Of a stretch of 64,000 bases of DNA, positions 1-11,065 are shown in pieces (the first letter of the stretch is position 1; every line of letters begins with the position of its first letter). This DNA comes from Tetracentron sinense (lineage: Eukaryota > Streptophyta > Magnoliopsida > Trochodendrales > Trochodendraceae), in NCBI GenBank assembly GCA_015143295.1, contig JABCRI010001062.1, positions 124,001 through 188,000 on the forward strand, given 5' to 3'. Below the pieces are notes generated by a model. The model saw nothing but the letters and a program-made list of their open reading frames with translations, made no database searches and was not told the origin of the DNA. The position numbers and the translations under genes are program-made.

Positions 1-179
1 ACAGTACCACATGAGTCTAACTTGGATACATATTTAGTAACAATTCTACAATCGCATAACATTCCTTAAGCATATGACTATTCATTCAAGGTATACATAG
101 CACAATAACAAGCATACATTTGTTTTCTAGCATAGGTTACTAAGTGCGGTTGGTTTCCAACCAGTTATGGACTAAGACT
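1..179 (-). mobile_element. Partial leader of a minus-strand Tekay-like Ty3/gypsy element
   Basis: These bases resemble the untranslated leader of the complete element further right (about 15810-16030). Both share the stretch reading accacatgagt and the later run actaagactaa. The leader resumes at 2792-2887 after an inserted solo LTR and leads directly into a primer-binding site at 2888-2900. It is therefore the 5' end of an element whose gag-pol lies left of the window. No coding sequence is visible in this piece. Homology is seen by eye only. Confidence 0.7.
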
Positions 180-792
180 AACTCTGTAGAGCCCCGGAAC
201 TTTGTCTATATATTGAAACTTGTGCCAAGGCTTTAAGCCTTTATAATCTTCCATTTTCTATGGAATGAGAATTTTGAAATCCTTTGTGGTCTTAATTAAA
301 TATTAAGATAATGTATTATAGTATTAAAAATGTTTTAGGAATATTCATGGGTGTCAAAATAGAAGTGGAAATAAATTGTAAATGTTAAAAAGGGAAATGT
401 CCTAACATTTCCCTCAACTTGAAAAAGCTATAGTGCTGTCACCGCGTATCCAAATCGAGTGATTCATGAATTTTTGGAAAGGTATTGGAACCCTCTTCGA
501 GGTTCATGTTTACCATTTTTCCAGATTTTGATTCGGGCATGAGTCAAAAGTTGGATTTCCAAAACCGGGTCTACTGCAAATCTAGGCTGCTGCAATCCAT
601 TTGCAGACCAGTCAGTTTTAGGGGCAAATTGGTCCATGAATAAAGAAGAATTAGAAAATTTACAAAATATGAAATTTGTTCCAGACGAGTCCGGCGCAAG
701 TTGAATCATCAAAATCCGATAAGCGAGTCAAAAGTTATGGATCAATTACTAGAGCGGGTTCCGATCGTGAAATTCCAGTTTTTTTTTTAGGC

Positions 793-865
793 CCGATCGA
801 TCGGTGGCAGCCCGAGGAATCCCTAGTTAAGTGCGATCGATCGGGACTAAGCCCCGATCAATCGG
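793..865 (+). repeat. Palindrome cluster upstream of the LTR TATA box
   Basis: Three near-identical palindromes are visible: CCGATCGATCGG at 793-804, CGATCGATCG at 834-843 and CCGATCAATCGG at 854-865. They lie about 66-138 bp upstream of the TATA box. The third differs by one C-to-T type change, as expected after cytosine deamination. Function is not known. Confidence 0.8.
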
Positions 866-930
866 CGTGCGCATTTTTGGTTTTGAAAAGTCCGAAATTG
901 CGTTTTTTAGGGTTTTAAACCCCCTTTGCC

Positions 931-938
931 TATAAATA
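931..938 (+). promoter_or_regulatory. TATA box of the solo LTR
   Basis: TATAAATA follows a pyrimidine run and precedes a purine-rich leader. This is the expected U3/R border of the plus-oriented LTR. Confidence 0.6.
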
Positions 939-1778
939 GGGCTTCCATTTGGGGTTTTTGGGTTACCCTAAACCTAAGAGGAATAGAGAGGAAAGAATTT
1001 GGGGATTTTAAGAGAGTGGGGGATTGAAGAAGGAGGAGATCAAGATAAAGGTAGATCTTCCCCATTTCAAGCTTGGATTGTCTTCAAGCAAGGATCACCA
1101 TCTATCAAGTTGGAGGTTTCTCCTCAAGGGTTTTTCTTCCAAATCAAGGGTTAATCTTCAAAGGTTAGTACACCCTTACTAACTAGCGTAGTAATAACTA
1201 GGATTTTCCTTTGAAAATGATAAATTGATCTTATGTTCTTCAATTCTTGAAATATGCTATCTTTCCCTAACTATAAACAAGATAAATTGGAATGGTGGAA
1301 TGTATGAATGGATGAGGAGTTGTGGCGATTGGATGTCGTGTGATTGTGTTGTGTGTAATGAAAATGGAGGAAGGGCATTGTACACATAATGAATACACGT
1401 GTAATGTTTGATTAAATGCATGAATTAAGAACTCGAATAAATGGTCATGCATAAGTTGCACACCAAATGTTTGATGAAATGCACAAATGAGAAATTAGCA
1501 AATGTAAAGAATAATAACACAAGTATGAATTGGGAAATCTTTAGTCATGCAATTCCTCTTGAAATACTAACCTTGATAAAATGTTTTCCCCTATTGCTCA
1601 CATGTCACATGAATTTAAGTAGGATTAAGATGTTGTATGTTTTCTCTTTAATCACTTATGCTAGCATGATTGCCACAAATTGTCGCACACAAACACACAT
1701 GCATGCATGAACCGATGTTTTCAAAGTACAAGTATTTGAAAGACAACAATAAATGTGATTCACGCAACGAATGATAAA

Positions 1779-1965
1779 GCCAGACATCGGGCTGGTCAAG
1801 GGTAGGGCATATCTCTGGATATGTCATATCTGGCTCACAAGTAAACAAGCAGGTGGATAAATCCGGACACCAGCCCGGTCAAGGGTAGGGCATATCACAA
1901 GATATGTCATACCTGGCTCACAAGAAAACAAGTTGATCAAGCCGGACATCGGGCCGGTTAAGGAT
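1779..1965 (+). repeat. Minisatellite inside the LTR, unit about 75-90 bp
   Basis: A block containing gggtagggcatatc and atgtcatatctggctcac recurs imperfectly two to three times. It lies downstream of the leader in the LTR. Related LTRs in this window carry different tandem repeats at the comparable place. Confidence 0.7.
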
Positions 1966-2887
1966 GTTAGTGTACCCCTTTCGATATTTATATATATGTA
2001 TTCTTATTTTTGGGGCATTAACATCTGGCTCACAAGAAAATAAGGCAAGTCAAGCAAGAACACAAGACATGTGATTCCAAGCAAGACACGATACATGCTT
2101 GATTCTTACGAATGAGACCCAAGACCACATATTGTTTTTAAAGTATGACAACTAAGTTTTTAAACACATGAACACACCCAAACAACTGTTTTCAAGACAC
2201 GACAAAACATGATTTTAAAGTATGAGTTTTATTGGGTTTTCGTATTCATGCATGCATATGATGACTTTTATTTTGCTTCACTGATTGTGCTATAAAATGT
2301 TCTATTGTACACGTTATTACTACCGCTTAGCTAGTAGCTTGCACTCGCTGAGTATTCCATGCTCAGCTGTACTTTTATGTCGGCAGGTACTGAGGATGCC
2401 CTCAACCCTAAGCCTTGGGTTGAGGAAGAGTATGTAGAGGAGAGAGCCACCTATCCCTATGCAATCGCAAGCGGATAGAGACCTTAACGTCTGGCCATAC
2501 TTAGATTACTGTTGAGCAGAGTGAGAACGAGAGTTTCTCTTTTGTATTTTGATATTTTAATAGGTGGGCATGTCCACCTTTACTTGTATGTTTATGCCTG
2601 TATATGTAAAATTGGAATACAGATTACCTTATTTAGAAAAGAAAAAGTTGGTCATGAGCTTTCGCACTCTGATTATTGTAGATATAGTATTATATTTACC
2701 TTGTTCATTACAAGGTGGTTTGACAGGCATGAATAGGAGCTCCTAAAGCATCCCTTAACTCCCATGGGGTATTTTGGGGCGCAACAAACTCGTTCGTCTA
2801 TACTTGGAATACGACTCCTCTCTTTGACCTAAGACCTTGTTCAACCATGGCATCAGTTCTAAGTGACTCTGGGGACTCTAATGCTTA

Positions 2888-2900
2888 GGCTCTGATACCA
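2888..2900 (-). other. Primer-binding site, initiator tRNA-Met type
   Basis: The reverse complement reads TGGTATCAGAGCC, a perfect match to the plant initiator tRNA-Met PBS. It lies 4 bp from the LTR that starts at 2905. It fixes that LTR as the 5' LTR of a minus-strand element extending left. Confidence 0.9.
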
Positions 2901-3592
2901 CTTCTGCCGCGCCTTAAAATACCCCCTAGGAGTTAAGGGATACTTTAGGTGTGACTATACTTAACCTCGCAACACATCCTGTAATGAATAAGGCATAACA
3001 TGTTCTAATGGAAATATAATACAGAGTGCGGAAGCTAAAATATGGCGGAAGCACAAACCAACTTTTTCTTTTCAATAAACCTAACAAATATTCCAAGTTT
3101 ATATACAAAACATGACAAGTAAAGGTGGACATGCCCACCTATCAAAATACAAAAGAAGATAACTCTTTCTCTCTCTATCAATAATCACCCCCATGGGACC
3201 AATGGTCTAAGTCCCTGGCCTCCACCTGAGGCTCTTCCAAAGGCTCTATATATGGCTCTTCCTCGCCATAATCCCCCTCAACCCAAGGACTTGGGGCACA
3301 AATGTCGAAGCCTGTAATAGCCGACATAAAAGTGCTGCTGAGTATGGAATACTCAGCGAGTACAAGCTCCTAACTAACAATAGTAATAACAAGCATATAT
3401 GCCATCATGACAGTTAATCAAGAGTGTAGTTCATAATTCATTCTTAAAGCAATTTATAAATCATATGAGTTCTTGTGAGTTTAGAGGTCTTATGAGATTC
3501 TTACAAATTCTTATGAGTTCTTATAAGTCCTTATAAACCTTGTGAGTCCTTGTAAGTTTGTGTGAGTTTCTTGTGAGTCTTTCTTTCCTCAT

Positions 3593-3905
3593 TCTTGTGA
3601 GCAAGAGATTGGTACTCGTACAACCTGGGTAACCAATATCTTTGACCATATATCAACTTATGAGCCTTTTCTTGTGAGCCAGAGGTTAGCACCCGCACAT
3701 CCCTGGGCAACCAACCTCCTTGTCCATGTACTTGTGAGTCTTTCTTCTGAGAACTTTTCTTGTGAGCCAGAGGTTAGCACTCGCATATCCCTGGCTACCA
3801 ACCTCCTTGACATTCCATTCTTGTAAGCCTTTTTTGTGAGCAAGAGGTTAGCACCCTTAACCGGGGCTACCAACCTCCTTGACAGTATCCATTTCTTGTA
3901 ATCAT
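3593..3905 (-). repeat. Minisatellite inside the LTR
   Basis: A unit containing cttgtgagccagaggttagc and a following caacctccttg recurs about four times with variable spacing. It occupies the same relative place as the different tandem repeats in the related LTRs. Confidence 0.75.
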
Positions 3906-4533
3906 TTCTCGCGAGCATTTCTCGTGAGAGGTTCTTACGATTTCTTGGGTGTTATTCTTGATGAGTTTCTAGTATTGGTTCTAATTTCACACAAGCATTT
4001 CATCAAACACTTGGCTTGCACACCCTCATAGCTTTTCATTCATGGTTCTTATGTTCAACATTTCATCAATCACATTGTGTGTGTTCATTATGTGTACTTT
4101 GCCATTCCATCACACAACACATCCACATTCACATGACATCCCATTGCTTCAATCACCATCCATCCACACATCCACAATCATTACTCTATCTTGTTTATTT
4201 TGAGGAAAGTGAAACAATTAAATAATAGGAATGCACAAACTCAATAACATCATTTCAAGGAGAGAAATCTAGGTTATTACTAAGTTATTTAGGAGGGTGC
4301 ACTAACCTTTAAAATTTGAGGGGAACTTTGAGGGAAGATGAGATTAAATTCTTGGTGGAGGGGATCCTTGCTTGAAATGGGTCTTGAGTAAAACCCTAGT
4401 TCTTCCCTTCTCTAAATCTCCCAAATATCAGCTTTGAGGGTTTGGGAAACCCTCACCCACGAGTTGGGCTTATATAGAAAAGAGGGGGTTAAAAGACTCA
4501 TTTACCCTTAATGAAATTCTGTAAAAATGTGAA

Positions 4534-4725
4534 AGACCGAGCGATCGGTGCTTATGACTGAGCAATCGGTGGCCTACCGAGCGATCGGTGTTTTCGGCCG
4601 ATCGATCTGTTGAAAACAACCTCTCTGGAATTTTTCTCCATACAAAATTTTGGATCAGTCGATAGATACCGGACAATTGGTTGTGGACCGATCGATCTCA
4701 AATTTGGACCGAGCGATCGGTGTTC
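4534..4725 (-). repeat. Palindrome cluster CCGAGCGATCGGT-type
   Basis: At least six related sites are visible, e.g. accgagcgatcggt and ccgatcgatct. They sit 60-255 bp upstream (minus sense) of the TATA-like tctatataagcc near 4470. Confidence 0.8.
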
Positions 4726-4947
4726 TGCAAATTTTGACACTGAATCTATTTTACTGTTTCGGCCATGACTTTTGACTCGTTTGTCGGATTTTGACGATTT
4801 AATTTGCACTGAATTCTTCGTTCGAAGGGGAGCATTTCCGGTATTTTAGAATATTCAAATTCTTCTTTATTTATTAATTGGACCATGTGAAAGGCCAATG
4901 GCTATGAAACACTGTTCATTAGGTACGAAAAGTTCCGGGGTGCTACA

Positions 4948-5402
4948 GATAATCATGCAAATAACCTAATAACCCTTGCTCAGTCATATTTAATCTTGCA
5001 AAATCCATTGGTCAACCGACTCCAGAGCTTTTTGCAAAACCTTTTAACAACGGTCGACTTGTGAATTTTTGCAAAACCTTGTGTAGCTACTATTTTGAGG
5101 ATTTTTGCAAAACCTTTTAACAACGGTCGACTTGTGAATTCCGGTCGACTGGTTTCCTTATGGGGCTACTATTTGAGTTTTCTTTTTTTCAGACATTGGT
5201 CAACCGACTGTGAATTTCGGTCGACTAGATTCCCCTGTTTCCTTGTTTTCTTCATTCCTTTATTTCTTCATTCAAACAATTTATACACTCTATAGACATT
5301 AATTAATGTCAAACACACCATGAAAAATTTACTTCACATATTTACCCCTACTAAACTCCTAAATGGTATAAATATAAATTCAGGTCTCTACATTTATAGA
5401 GT
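4948..5402 (-). mobile_element. LTR fragment related to the 35926-38021 LTR
   Basis: The stretch ends caggtctctaca, matching the end caggtctttaca of the LTR at 35926-38021. It also carries repeated GGTCGAC sites (5053, 5127, 5143, 5220 regions) like that family. It is truncated at its left by the neighbouring LTR. The motif gtcgactggtttcctta also recurs in part near 28190. Homology is by eye and the left boundary is uncertain. Confidence 0.5.
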
Positions 5403-5508
5403 GGACCATCGATCACGTTTATTTACCTCATCTTGATTGGACATTAAAATTTTAATCGAAATATGAAAATTTAGTGAAAAAGATTCATTTACGTTGATAA
5501 CTTATAAT

Positions 5509-5783
5509 ATTAGAGCACAGTTATGTTAAGAACCGTGATCTATATATTAAACTGTGATTTATAAAAATAATTATATATAATCACGGTTATGAATTAACTG
5601 TGATCTTATAGTTCCCGTTGCAAATCTTTATCACGGTTTTTGTCTTCACCATGATGAAAACTCTCATCAAAATTTTTCTACGATCTCTCTCGCGATTTAT
5701 AAGAGATTCTATCACGATTCCCATGAACACCGTTATTATTTTTTGATTGTAATCATGATTAATAAGCATCTTTGTAGTAGTGA
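5509..5783 (-). mobile_element. CACTA-type transposon terminus (remnant)
   Basis: Read on the minus strand the segment begins CACTACTACAAAGATGC at 5783. It then shows several copies of AACCGTGAT or its variants, on both strands, within 270 bp. A CACTA end followed by subterminal repeats is the hallmark of En/Spm-type elements. No opposite terminus and no transposase are visible, so it is a fragment or an internally deleted copy. Confidence 0.55.
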
Positions 5784-5854
5784 ATGACAGGACATTATAT
5801 TAAGAAAAGGTTTAGGATCTTCTTTGGTCGGTGTTGGCATGGAGACCACCAGAA

Positions 5855-5957
5855 CCAATCGGAAGGTGCCACACACTCATTTTGCATGATTTTCAAAGTG
5901 TGCACACCAATCAATGCATTGGGTGGTGCGAAAGGGTGTGTGGCACCTTCCGATTGG
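5855..5957. repeat. Inverted repeat, 22 bp perfect arms
   Basis: The arm ccaatcggaaggtgccacac (5855 onward, 22 bp) is mirrored exactly at 5936-5957 with about 59 bp between them. It could be a small foldback element or the core of a decayed MITE. No target duplication was recognised. Confidence 0.75.
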
Positions 5958-6499
5958 ATGCTACCGATCTCCTCACCAATATGAACTGGAAAGACATACT
6001 CGTCTCGTGAAAGTTTTTTTTGTCTTTAAGTAAAATAACATGATTTAGGTTAAATATCTTGAATCATATTTTCTATTTAAAGGTAAATCATATTATATTA
6101 AAAAAATTCACTTAAAATGACATACTGCAGGTTATTTTACTTGAATCAGATAATTTTATACTCAAATAACTTGATTCAAGCAACATAACATGATTCATGA
6201 TATTTTAACTATTTCATTAATTTTTATGGTCCATCCAAAACAAAGTGGTTCTGGTTCAATTAAATAAAGTTTTAAGGATCAATAAGTGGTGGTAAGTGTA
6301 AAGATAGACTCCCCCACAAAGACCGCACTTCTCATAAGTATTACTCATACATATATGATGGAGATGGGAGTTCAATGACAGGACACATCATTAAAGCAAT
6401 AATTATAAAGTTTAGGGTTGCATTGTCACATCATCTGTGGTAGTCATTTCTTGGCTTTTTGGCAAATGTCACTCCTTGTCCTTTTAAGAGAAATACCCT

Positions 6500-6960
6500 C
6501 TTGGCCGAGGAGAGGAGTGGAGAGGATTATTCTTCCTCGTCTCACAAAGCCCTTTGAACCATGGTTAATAAGTTTTAGTTCATTTGATTAAATTCTTTTT
6601 AAAAAAAAACCAAAGGTTTGAGGCTTTAATCTTAAGTGTTAGTGAATCCACAATTAAAAAGAGTAAAAAAGAAGATACATAGCATGACACAAAAGGGATG
6701 AATTGCTTTGATCGAGGAGGTGATTATTTTCCTTCATTTTAAATAAATAATATTAAATGCCGAATGACACAACTTAGAATATTTTAGAAGAGCGTTAGTT
6801 CCCTCTTTGAACAATGATTAATGGCTCCTATAATTAAATTTTTTTTATTCTAAAATTAAAGTTAGATGTTTTAATCTTAAGGATGAATCTTAATTATAAT
6901 TAAAGGGACGCACAAAAAAAAGGGGAGACCGTAAATCACCTTTCAGACCGAGGAAGTTAT
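6500..6960. repeat. Old imperfect tandem duplication, unit about 230-250 bp
   Basis: Two stretches share the same order of motifs. Each has a gaccgagg or ggccgagg start, then ctttgaac(c)atg(a/g)ttaat, a poly-A/T tract, ttttaatcttaag and a closing cgaggaggt/cgaggaagt. It is AT-rich with no coding signal. 5958-6499 holds nothing recognisable. Confidence 0.45.
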
Positions 6961-7519
6961 TATTGTCTATCTTAGAAATACTTCCAAGAGCACTAGCGAG
7001 ACCCACAAAGGCCACATCTGATGTGCATTCCTCATATTTCATCTGCCTGCCTAAGACACATTTTCATCCCTTGTATCAAATAGGAGTGCTGCAGGCATTC
7101 CTTTACAGCTCCAGATCCTATCCTATCTTTTTTTTTTCCTTTTTGGTTTCAAATACAACCCTATTTCTTTAACCCTTTTTTATGTCCGGAAAATAATAGA
7201 AACAAGAAAAAAAAAAAGGTTTTCATAATATAAGTCTTAATTATATTTTAAAAAATTTTACTTATTTTTGGTGAACCAAATAAAAATTATAGATTTATTT
7301 GTATTTAAATATAAGCAGAGCTATGCTTCACATGGCTTCACTTGAGGAGAATTTCACATCTAACGTAAAAACTAAGGATTTGGGGCCGAGGTTGTCCGAA
7401 ACGGGACGGTCAGCACAGGATTTCAAGATATTTTGACTCCAGAGCTTTTTTTCCTAACACCTTTGAATCTTGTGATGTTGGGACGCTCTCCGAAGCAAAA
7501 TCCTAAAATTAATGGCGAT

Positions 7520-7760
7520 CTTGTAGTTGTAGAGAAGTCACTTTATAAATGGGAAATAGTTAACATCCTTGTGAATTCGATTTTCAAATCTAAGGCTGTA
7601 CCTCATTGGTCCAGCTCCCCCTCTTAAATACTCACCAACTCTGGTGAGTATTTAAAAGAGGGGAGTCGACCAATCAGCCTTAGATTTCTAAATTCACAGG
7701 TATGCCTATCACTGCTCTTTATAAATTGTTACCATCTTTCCCCCATAATTATAAGATATA
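7520..7760. mobile_element. Foldback / MITE-like element
   Basis: Long inverted arms flank a short loop at 7634-7640. The inner arms contain agtatttaa and ctcccc; the outer arms contain gtgaatt, ctaaggctg and tttataaa in mirror order. Arms are nearly continuous across 7567-7700 and appear degenerate out to about 7520 and 7760. No transposase. 6961-7519 and 7761-8353 show no feature. Confidence 0.6.
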
Positions 7761-8361
7761 TGATTGCTATAATATATGGATTAAACATGCGCATGTATGG
7801 AGAGAGCTAGGCCTCATATTAACAGACTTTTTTTAATCTTTTCTTTGCTTTCCTAGACATCCAAAAAGGTGTTATTTAGGGTTTTTCTACTCTCGTCTAA
7901 CAGCATTTATGATTGAAAATTACATCTTTCTATTCTACCTACTATTGTACGTAAATAGTTCGGGCCAGTTAATGAGTCACACCTGTTACCATGCAAAGAC
8001 AAACCTAACGAGCACAGCCGGCTCTAAAACGTTTCCAAATTTACTTCTTGATGAATTCTAGCCCTACTCTTCAAGTTGAAAGAAATTTCCACACTCACCC
8101 TAATAAAAGTGACCGAATTGTTCCTGTTAATTGTGTTATGAGTTGCTTTTGCAACATCTTTTCAAATCTCCCCTCATCTCTTAAGCCACCAATAGGGACA
8201 ATAAAGTTCACTTTTTTTTTTTTTTTATGGAGAGAGAAAATTGTATGGATTGGGGAGAAGGATAGCATTCCTATTTCTTATTTTACATTTTATTAATTAT
8301 CAAGTTATTTTTCAATGCATATTACAATTTTATGGCAGTGTAAACATGTAATGATTCGTGG

Positions 8362-8559
8362 AGTTTTTTTTTTTTTTTTGGAACTCGGGGTGTCCCCAAT
8401 CCTTTGGGTCAAGACTAATCCCCGAGGGTGTGACGTGAGCCCGCAACCCGTCACACCAGGTAAGTCCAGGTAAACCCGTGCGGGGCTAGCCCCAAAGGGG
8501 GAGTGAGAAATGGAACCCAGGACCTCCCACTTGGGGAAAGGCCTAGGAACCACTGGTCC
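8362..8559 (-). mobile_element. tRNA-derived SINE with TSD ATTCGTGG
   Basis: On the minus strand it starts with a box A-like GACCAGTGGTTCCTAGG. About 30 bp on comes a box B-like GGTCCTGGGTTCC, and it ends in a run of about 16 A (T on the plus strand at 8364-8379). The 8 bp repeat ATTCGTGG flanks it at 8354-8361 and 8560-8567. A tRNA-like head, poly-A tail and target duplication together define a SINE of about 198 bp. Confidence 0.8.
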
Positions 8560-9424
8560 ATTCGTGGGGGTTAGTAGAACACCATTATATGGCATGCACA
8601 TAAATAATCTAGGAAATAAAATTAGGGTTTAGAATAATAATCCATTAATACTTCTTTTGTTTTAAATGTCGTAATGTTTAGTTATAGACAAAGTGTCGCG
8701 ACCCAAAACCCACCCTATGAGTTAGAGTGAATCTTGGACGACTGATCATGGCTTAGATGACTTGCTTGACAAACCATCCTGCAAAATACCTGGAGCATAT
8801 ACAAAGAGGACATAATAATGGAAGCATTAACTTAACATAGCACAGTGGAAGACTTACCAAACCTCTAAGTATATATAGACATGATCAAAGTTGTACAGAA
8901 TGAAACCACAAAAGAAAGTGCGGACATGCCCCCTCCAAAATACATGAATATATTATCTCAAGCTCACCCACAGATCACTCAGAATCTACCACCTAGTAGT
9001 AGCCCTCTACCAGAGGTTCCTCCACAGGCTTCTCAACATACTCCTCCTCCACCCATGGGCCAGGAGCACAGATGTCGAAAGGAGCGGTAGCTCCCTCACT
9101 ACCTGCCGACATAAACGTACGGCTGAGCATGAAATACTCAGCGTGTACCAAATGCTAACCAACAGTCATAGTATAACAATAACGATATATAAAGTAGGAA
9201 GCGATTCATATAATAACAAGAAAGTAAAACAGTTTATATTCATGCTTGTATCAAATAAAAGCCGATAAAACTCTTGAAATCATCGTGCACTTGACTTGAC
9301 TTAAATACTCTTTTCGTGCTTGAAAAACTTGTCATGTCTGTCTTGCTTATATGTCATGCATGTCATGTCATGCGTATCATGTCATGTGTGCTTGCTTAGA
9401 ATTTAAACATGCTCATGTAACTTG

Positions 9425-9560
9425 TGAGATACGCTTGTGAGATGCACTTGGGAGGGAAGGGAGACCCTTCTTTCAATAAGATGCACTTGAGAGGGAAGGG
9501 AGACCATTCTTTCAATGAGATGTACTTGTGAGTGAGGGGAGACCTCTCTTTCACTATTGA
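9425..9560 (-). repeat. Minisatellite in the 3' LTR, unit about 50 bp
   Basis: A unit with gagatgcacttg, gagggaagggagaccc and ttctttcaat recurs about three times. The right LTR has the same array at about 16860-17005 with one extra short partial unit. Confidence 0.8.
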
Positions 9561-10484
9561 AGGGAGGGAAGTGTAAACTCCCTCGTGCGCAATGCTTGTT
9601 CTTGTTCTTGTCAACAGCGAGACAAAACATATCGTAAGATACGTCCTACCTCAAAAACCTTATTCTTGAAAACATTGATAAACCATGTCATGCATGCCGT
9701 GCTCGTGGAATCATGTACATACTTTCATTTGGAATTAAATATGACATTTGAGATTTCAACAATACATAGAATATCATTAATTTAAACAAGTAAATATTCA
9801 TGCCATTTAGAGAAAGCCATTAATCACACTATCATAAACCCTAGCAATTCTACACGCTTTTTAGCATGCATTTCTTAATTTACAACTCATTTTCTTCACC
9901 TTGGCATTTCATCAAACATGTGGTGTGTACATTATTTGTTAAAGCCTATTTCATACTTTTCTAGATGGTTTCATGTTCACAACATACATGTGCATTCATT
10001 ATTGATACAATACCCTTCCCCATTTCATTCATCACAACACATCCACACGGCATCCATCGCCAATCATCCTCCATTCATTCATCACATAGCATTTACACAC
10101 TTAGATAATAGAGAAAAAAACATAAAAATGAAGGAAAGAAGAACGTGAACTTGGAGGGTAGCATAAGGTACCGACCTTGACTAGGATGAGGAAGAACTCT
10201 CCAATCGTACGTGGAGTCGCTGCCTTAGCTTGGAGAACGTGTCCCTCACTTGCTTGATATTGGATTTGAAGAATCCAAGCCTTTGGAACGATCTTGGGTT
10301 CTTGAAATCTTGATTTGCTCAAGAGGATGCCCTAGGGTTAGAATCCCCTTTTCTCCTCTCTCTCTTTCTCTCAAATACACTAAGTGTGGTAAATGAGACC
10401 CTAAAGGTTCGAGCAAGCCTTAAGAGGTAAGGGTGTAACGCCAAAAAGATGAAAAAGCCCTTAATGAAATTTTGCAAAACACGA

Positions 10485-10715
10485 TAGACCGATCGATTGG
10501 TGGTCAATACCGAGTGATCGGTCGCCTAACGAGCGACCGGTGTTTTGACCGAGCAATCGGTCAAAAACACGCTCTCTGGAATTTTTTCCCATACAAAAAA
10601 GTGCACCAGTCGATAGCTACTGATCGATCGGTTGTGGACTGATCGATCGCCAATATGGACTGAGCGATTGGTTATATACCGATCGATTGCTCTCGTGACC
10701 GAGCGATCGGTTCTC
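10485..10715 (-). repeat. Palindrome cluster of the 3' LTR
   Basis: About nine sites related to ACCGAGCGATCGGT or ACCGATCGATCGGT are scattered here. Compared with the right LTR cluster (17940-18172), many sites differ by C-to-T or G-to-A changes within the CG dinucleotides. Confidence 0.8.
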
Positions 10716-10977
10716 TGCAGGTTTTGACACTAAGTCCCTTTTTCATCCATTTCTATTACTTGGATTTATCCTACTTCCCTGTTGACCTCTTCTAAACATG
10801 ACTAGAACCCTTTCCAGGCTTATAGACATTATTAAATAATTTATTTAATTAATTACAGCATTCTTGAAACAATTCTAAAAGGGCTTCCAACTTTTCATTT
10901 CATGGAATTGGAGATTACAAGGCATCATGCCTTGACACACATTCTAAGGTATATACAAAAAGTTCCGGAGTTCTACA

Positions 10978-10990
10978 TCCTCTCCCTTAT
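10978..10990 (-). other. Polypurine tract
   Basis: The reverse complement reads aataagggagagga immediately before the TGTAGAAC start of the 3' LTR. This is the plus-strand primer of the minus-oriented element. Confidence 0.85.
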
Positions 10991-11065
10991 TAAAATTTCG
11001 TCCTCAAAATTTGGACAATACATGCATTACAAGACCAAACAAAAATACAAGTTACATACAAACAC

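Larger units (their letters stand above)
185..2786 (+). mobile_element. Solo LTR, Tekay-like Ty3/gypsy, with TSD AACTC
   Basis: The sequence starts TGTAGAGCCCCGGAAC and ends GGGGCGCAACA, the sense-strand termini of this LTR superfamily in the window. AACTC is present on both sides (180-184 and 2787-2791), a perfect 5 bp target duplication. No internal region is attached, so it is a solo LTR left by LTR-LTR recombination. It contains a palindrome cluster (793-865), a TATA box (931), a CT/GA-rich leader and an internal tandem repeat (about 1779-1965). It sits inside the leader of a related element of opposite orientation, so it is the younger of the two. The short ORFs inside it have no coding support. 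Confidence 0.9.
2905..4947 (-). mobile_element. 5' LTR of a minus-strand Tekay-like element
   Basis: On the plus strand it runs TGCCGCGCCTT to GGGGTGCTACA; its reverse complement begins TGTAGCACCCCGGAAC. It is adjacent to the PBS on its left. It shares blocks with the solo LTR at 185-2786, for example the stretch around ggtggacatgccca and the one around gagtattccatgctcag, both inverted between the two. A minus-strand TATA box lies near 4470 and a palindrome cluster at 4534-4725. The partner LTR is outside the window. Confidence 0.85.
8694..10977 (-). mobile_element. 3' LTR of the complete Ty3/gypsy element
   Basis: It runs TGTCGCGACCC to CCGGAGTTCTACA on the plus strand and is collinear with the right LTR. 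A hand count over the first 128 bp shows about seven differences from the other LTR, so the insertion is not recent. It carries a minisatellite near 9425-9560 and a palindrome cluster at 10485-10715. Confidence 0.92.

Noticed and set aside
464..918. Short frames near the window start
   Set aside because: They lie within the solo LTR across its palindromes and TATA box and have no domain.
8362..8559. tRNA gene
   Set aside because: Box A and box B-like sequences are present but there is no acceptor stem or cloverleaf, and the poly-A tail and target duplication mark a SINE.
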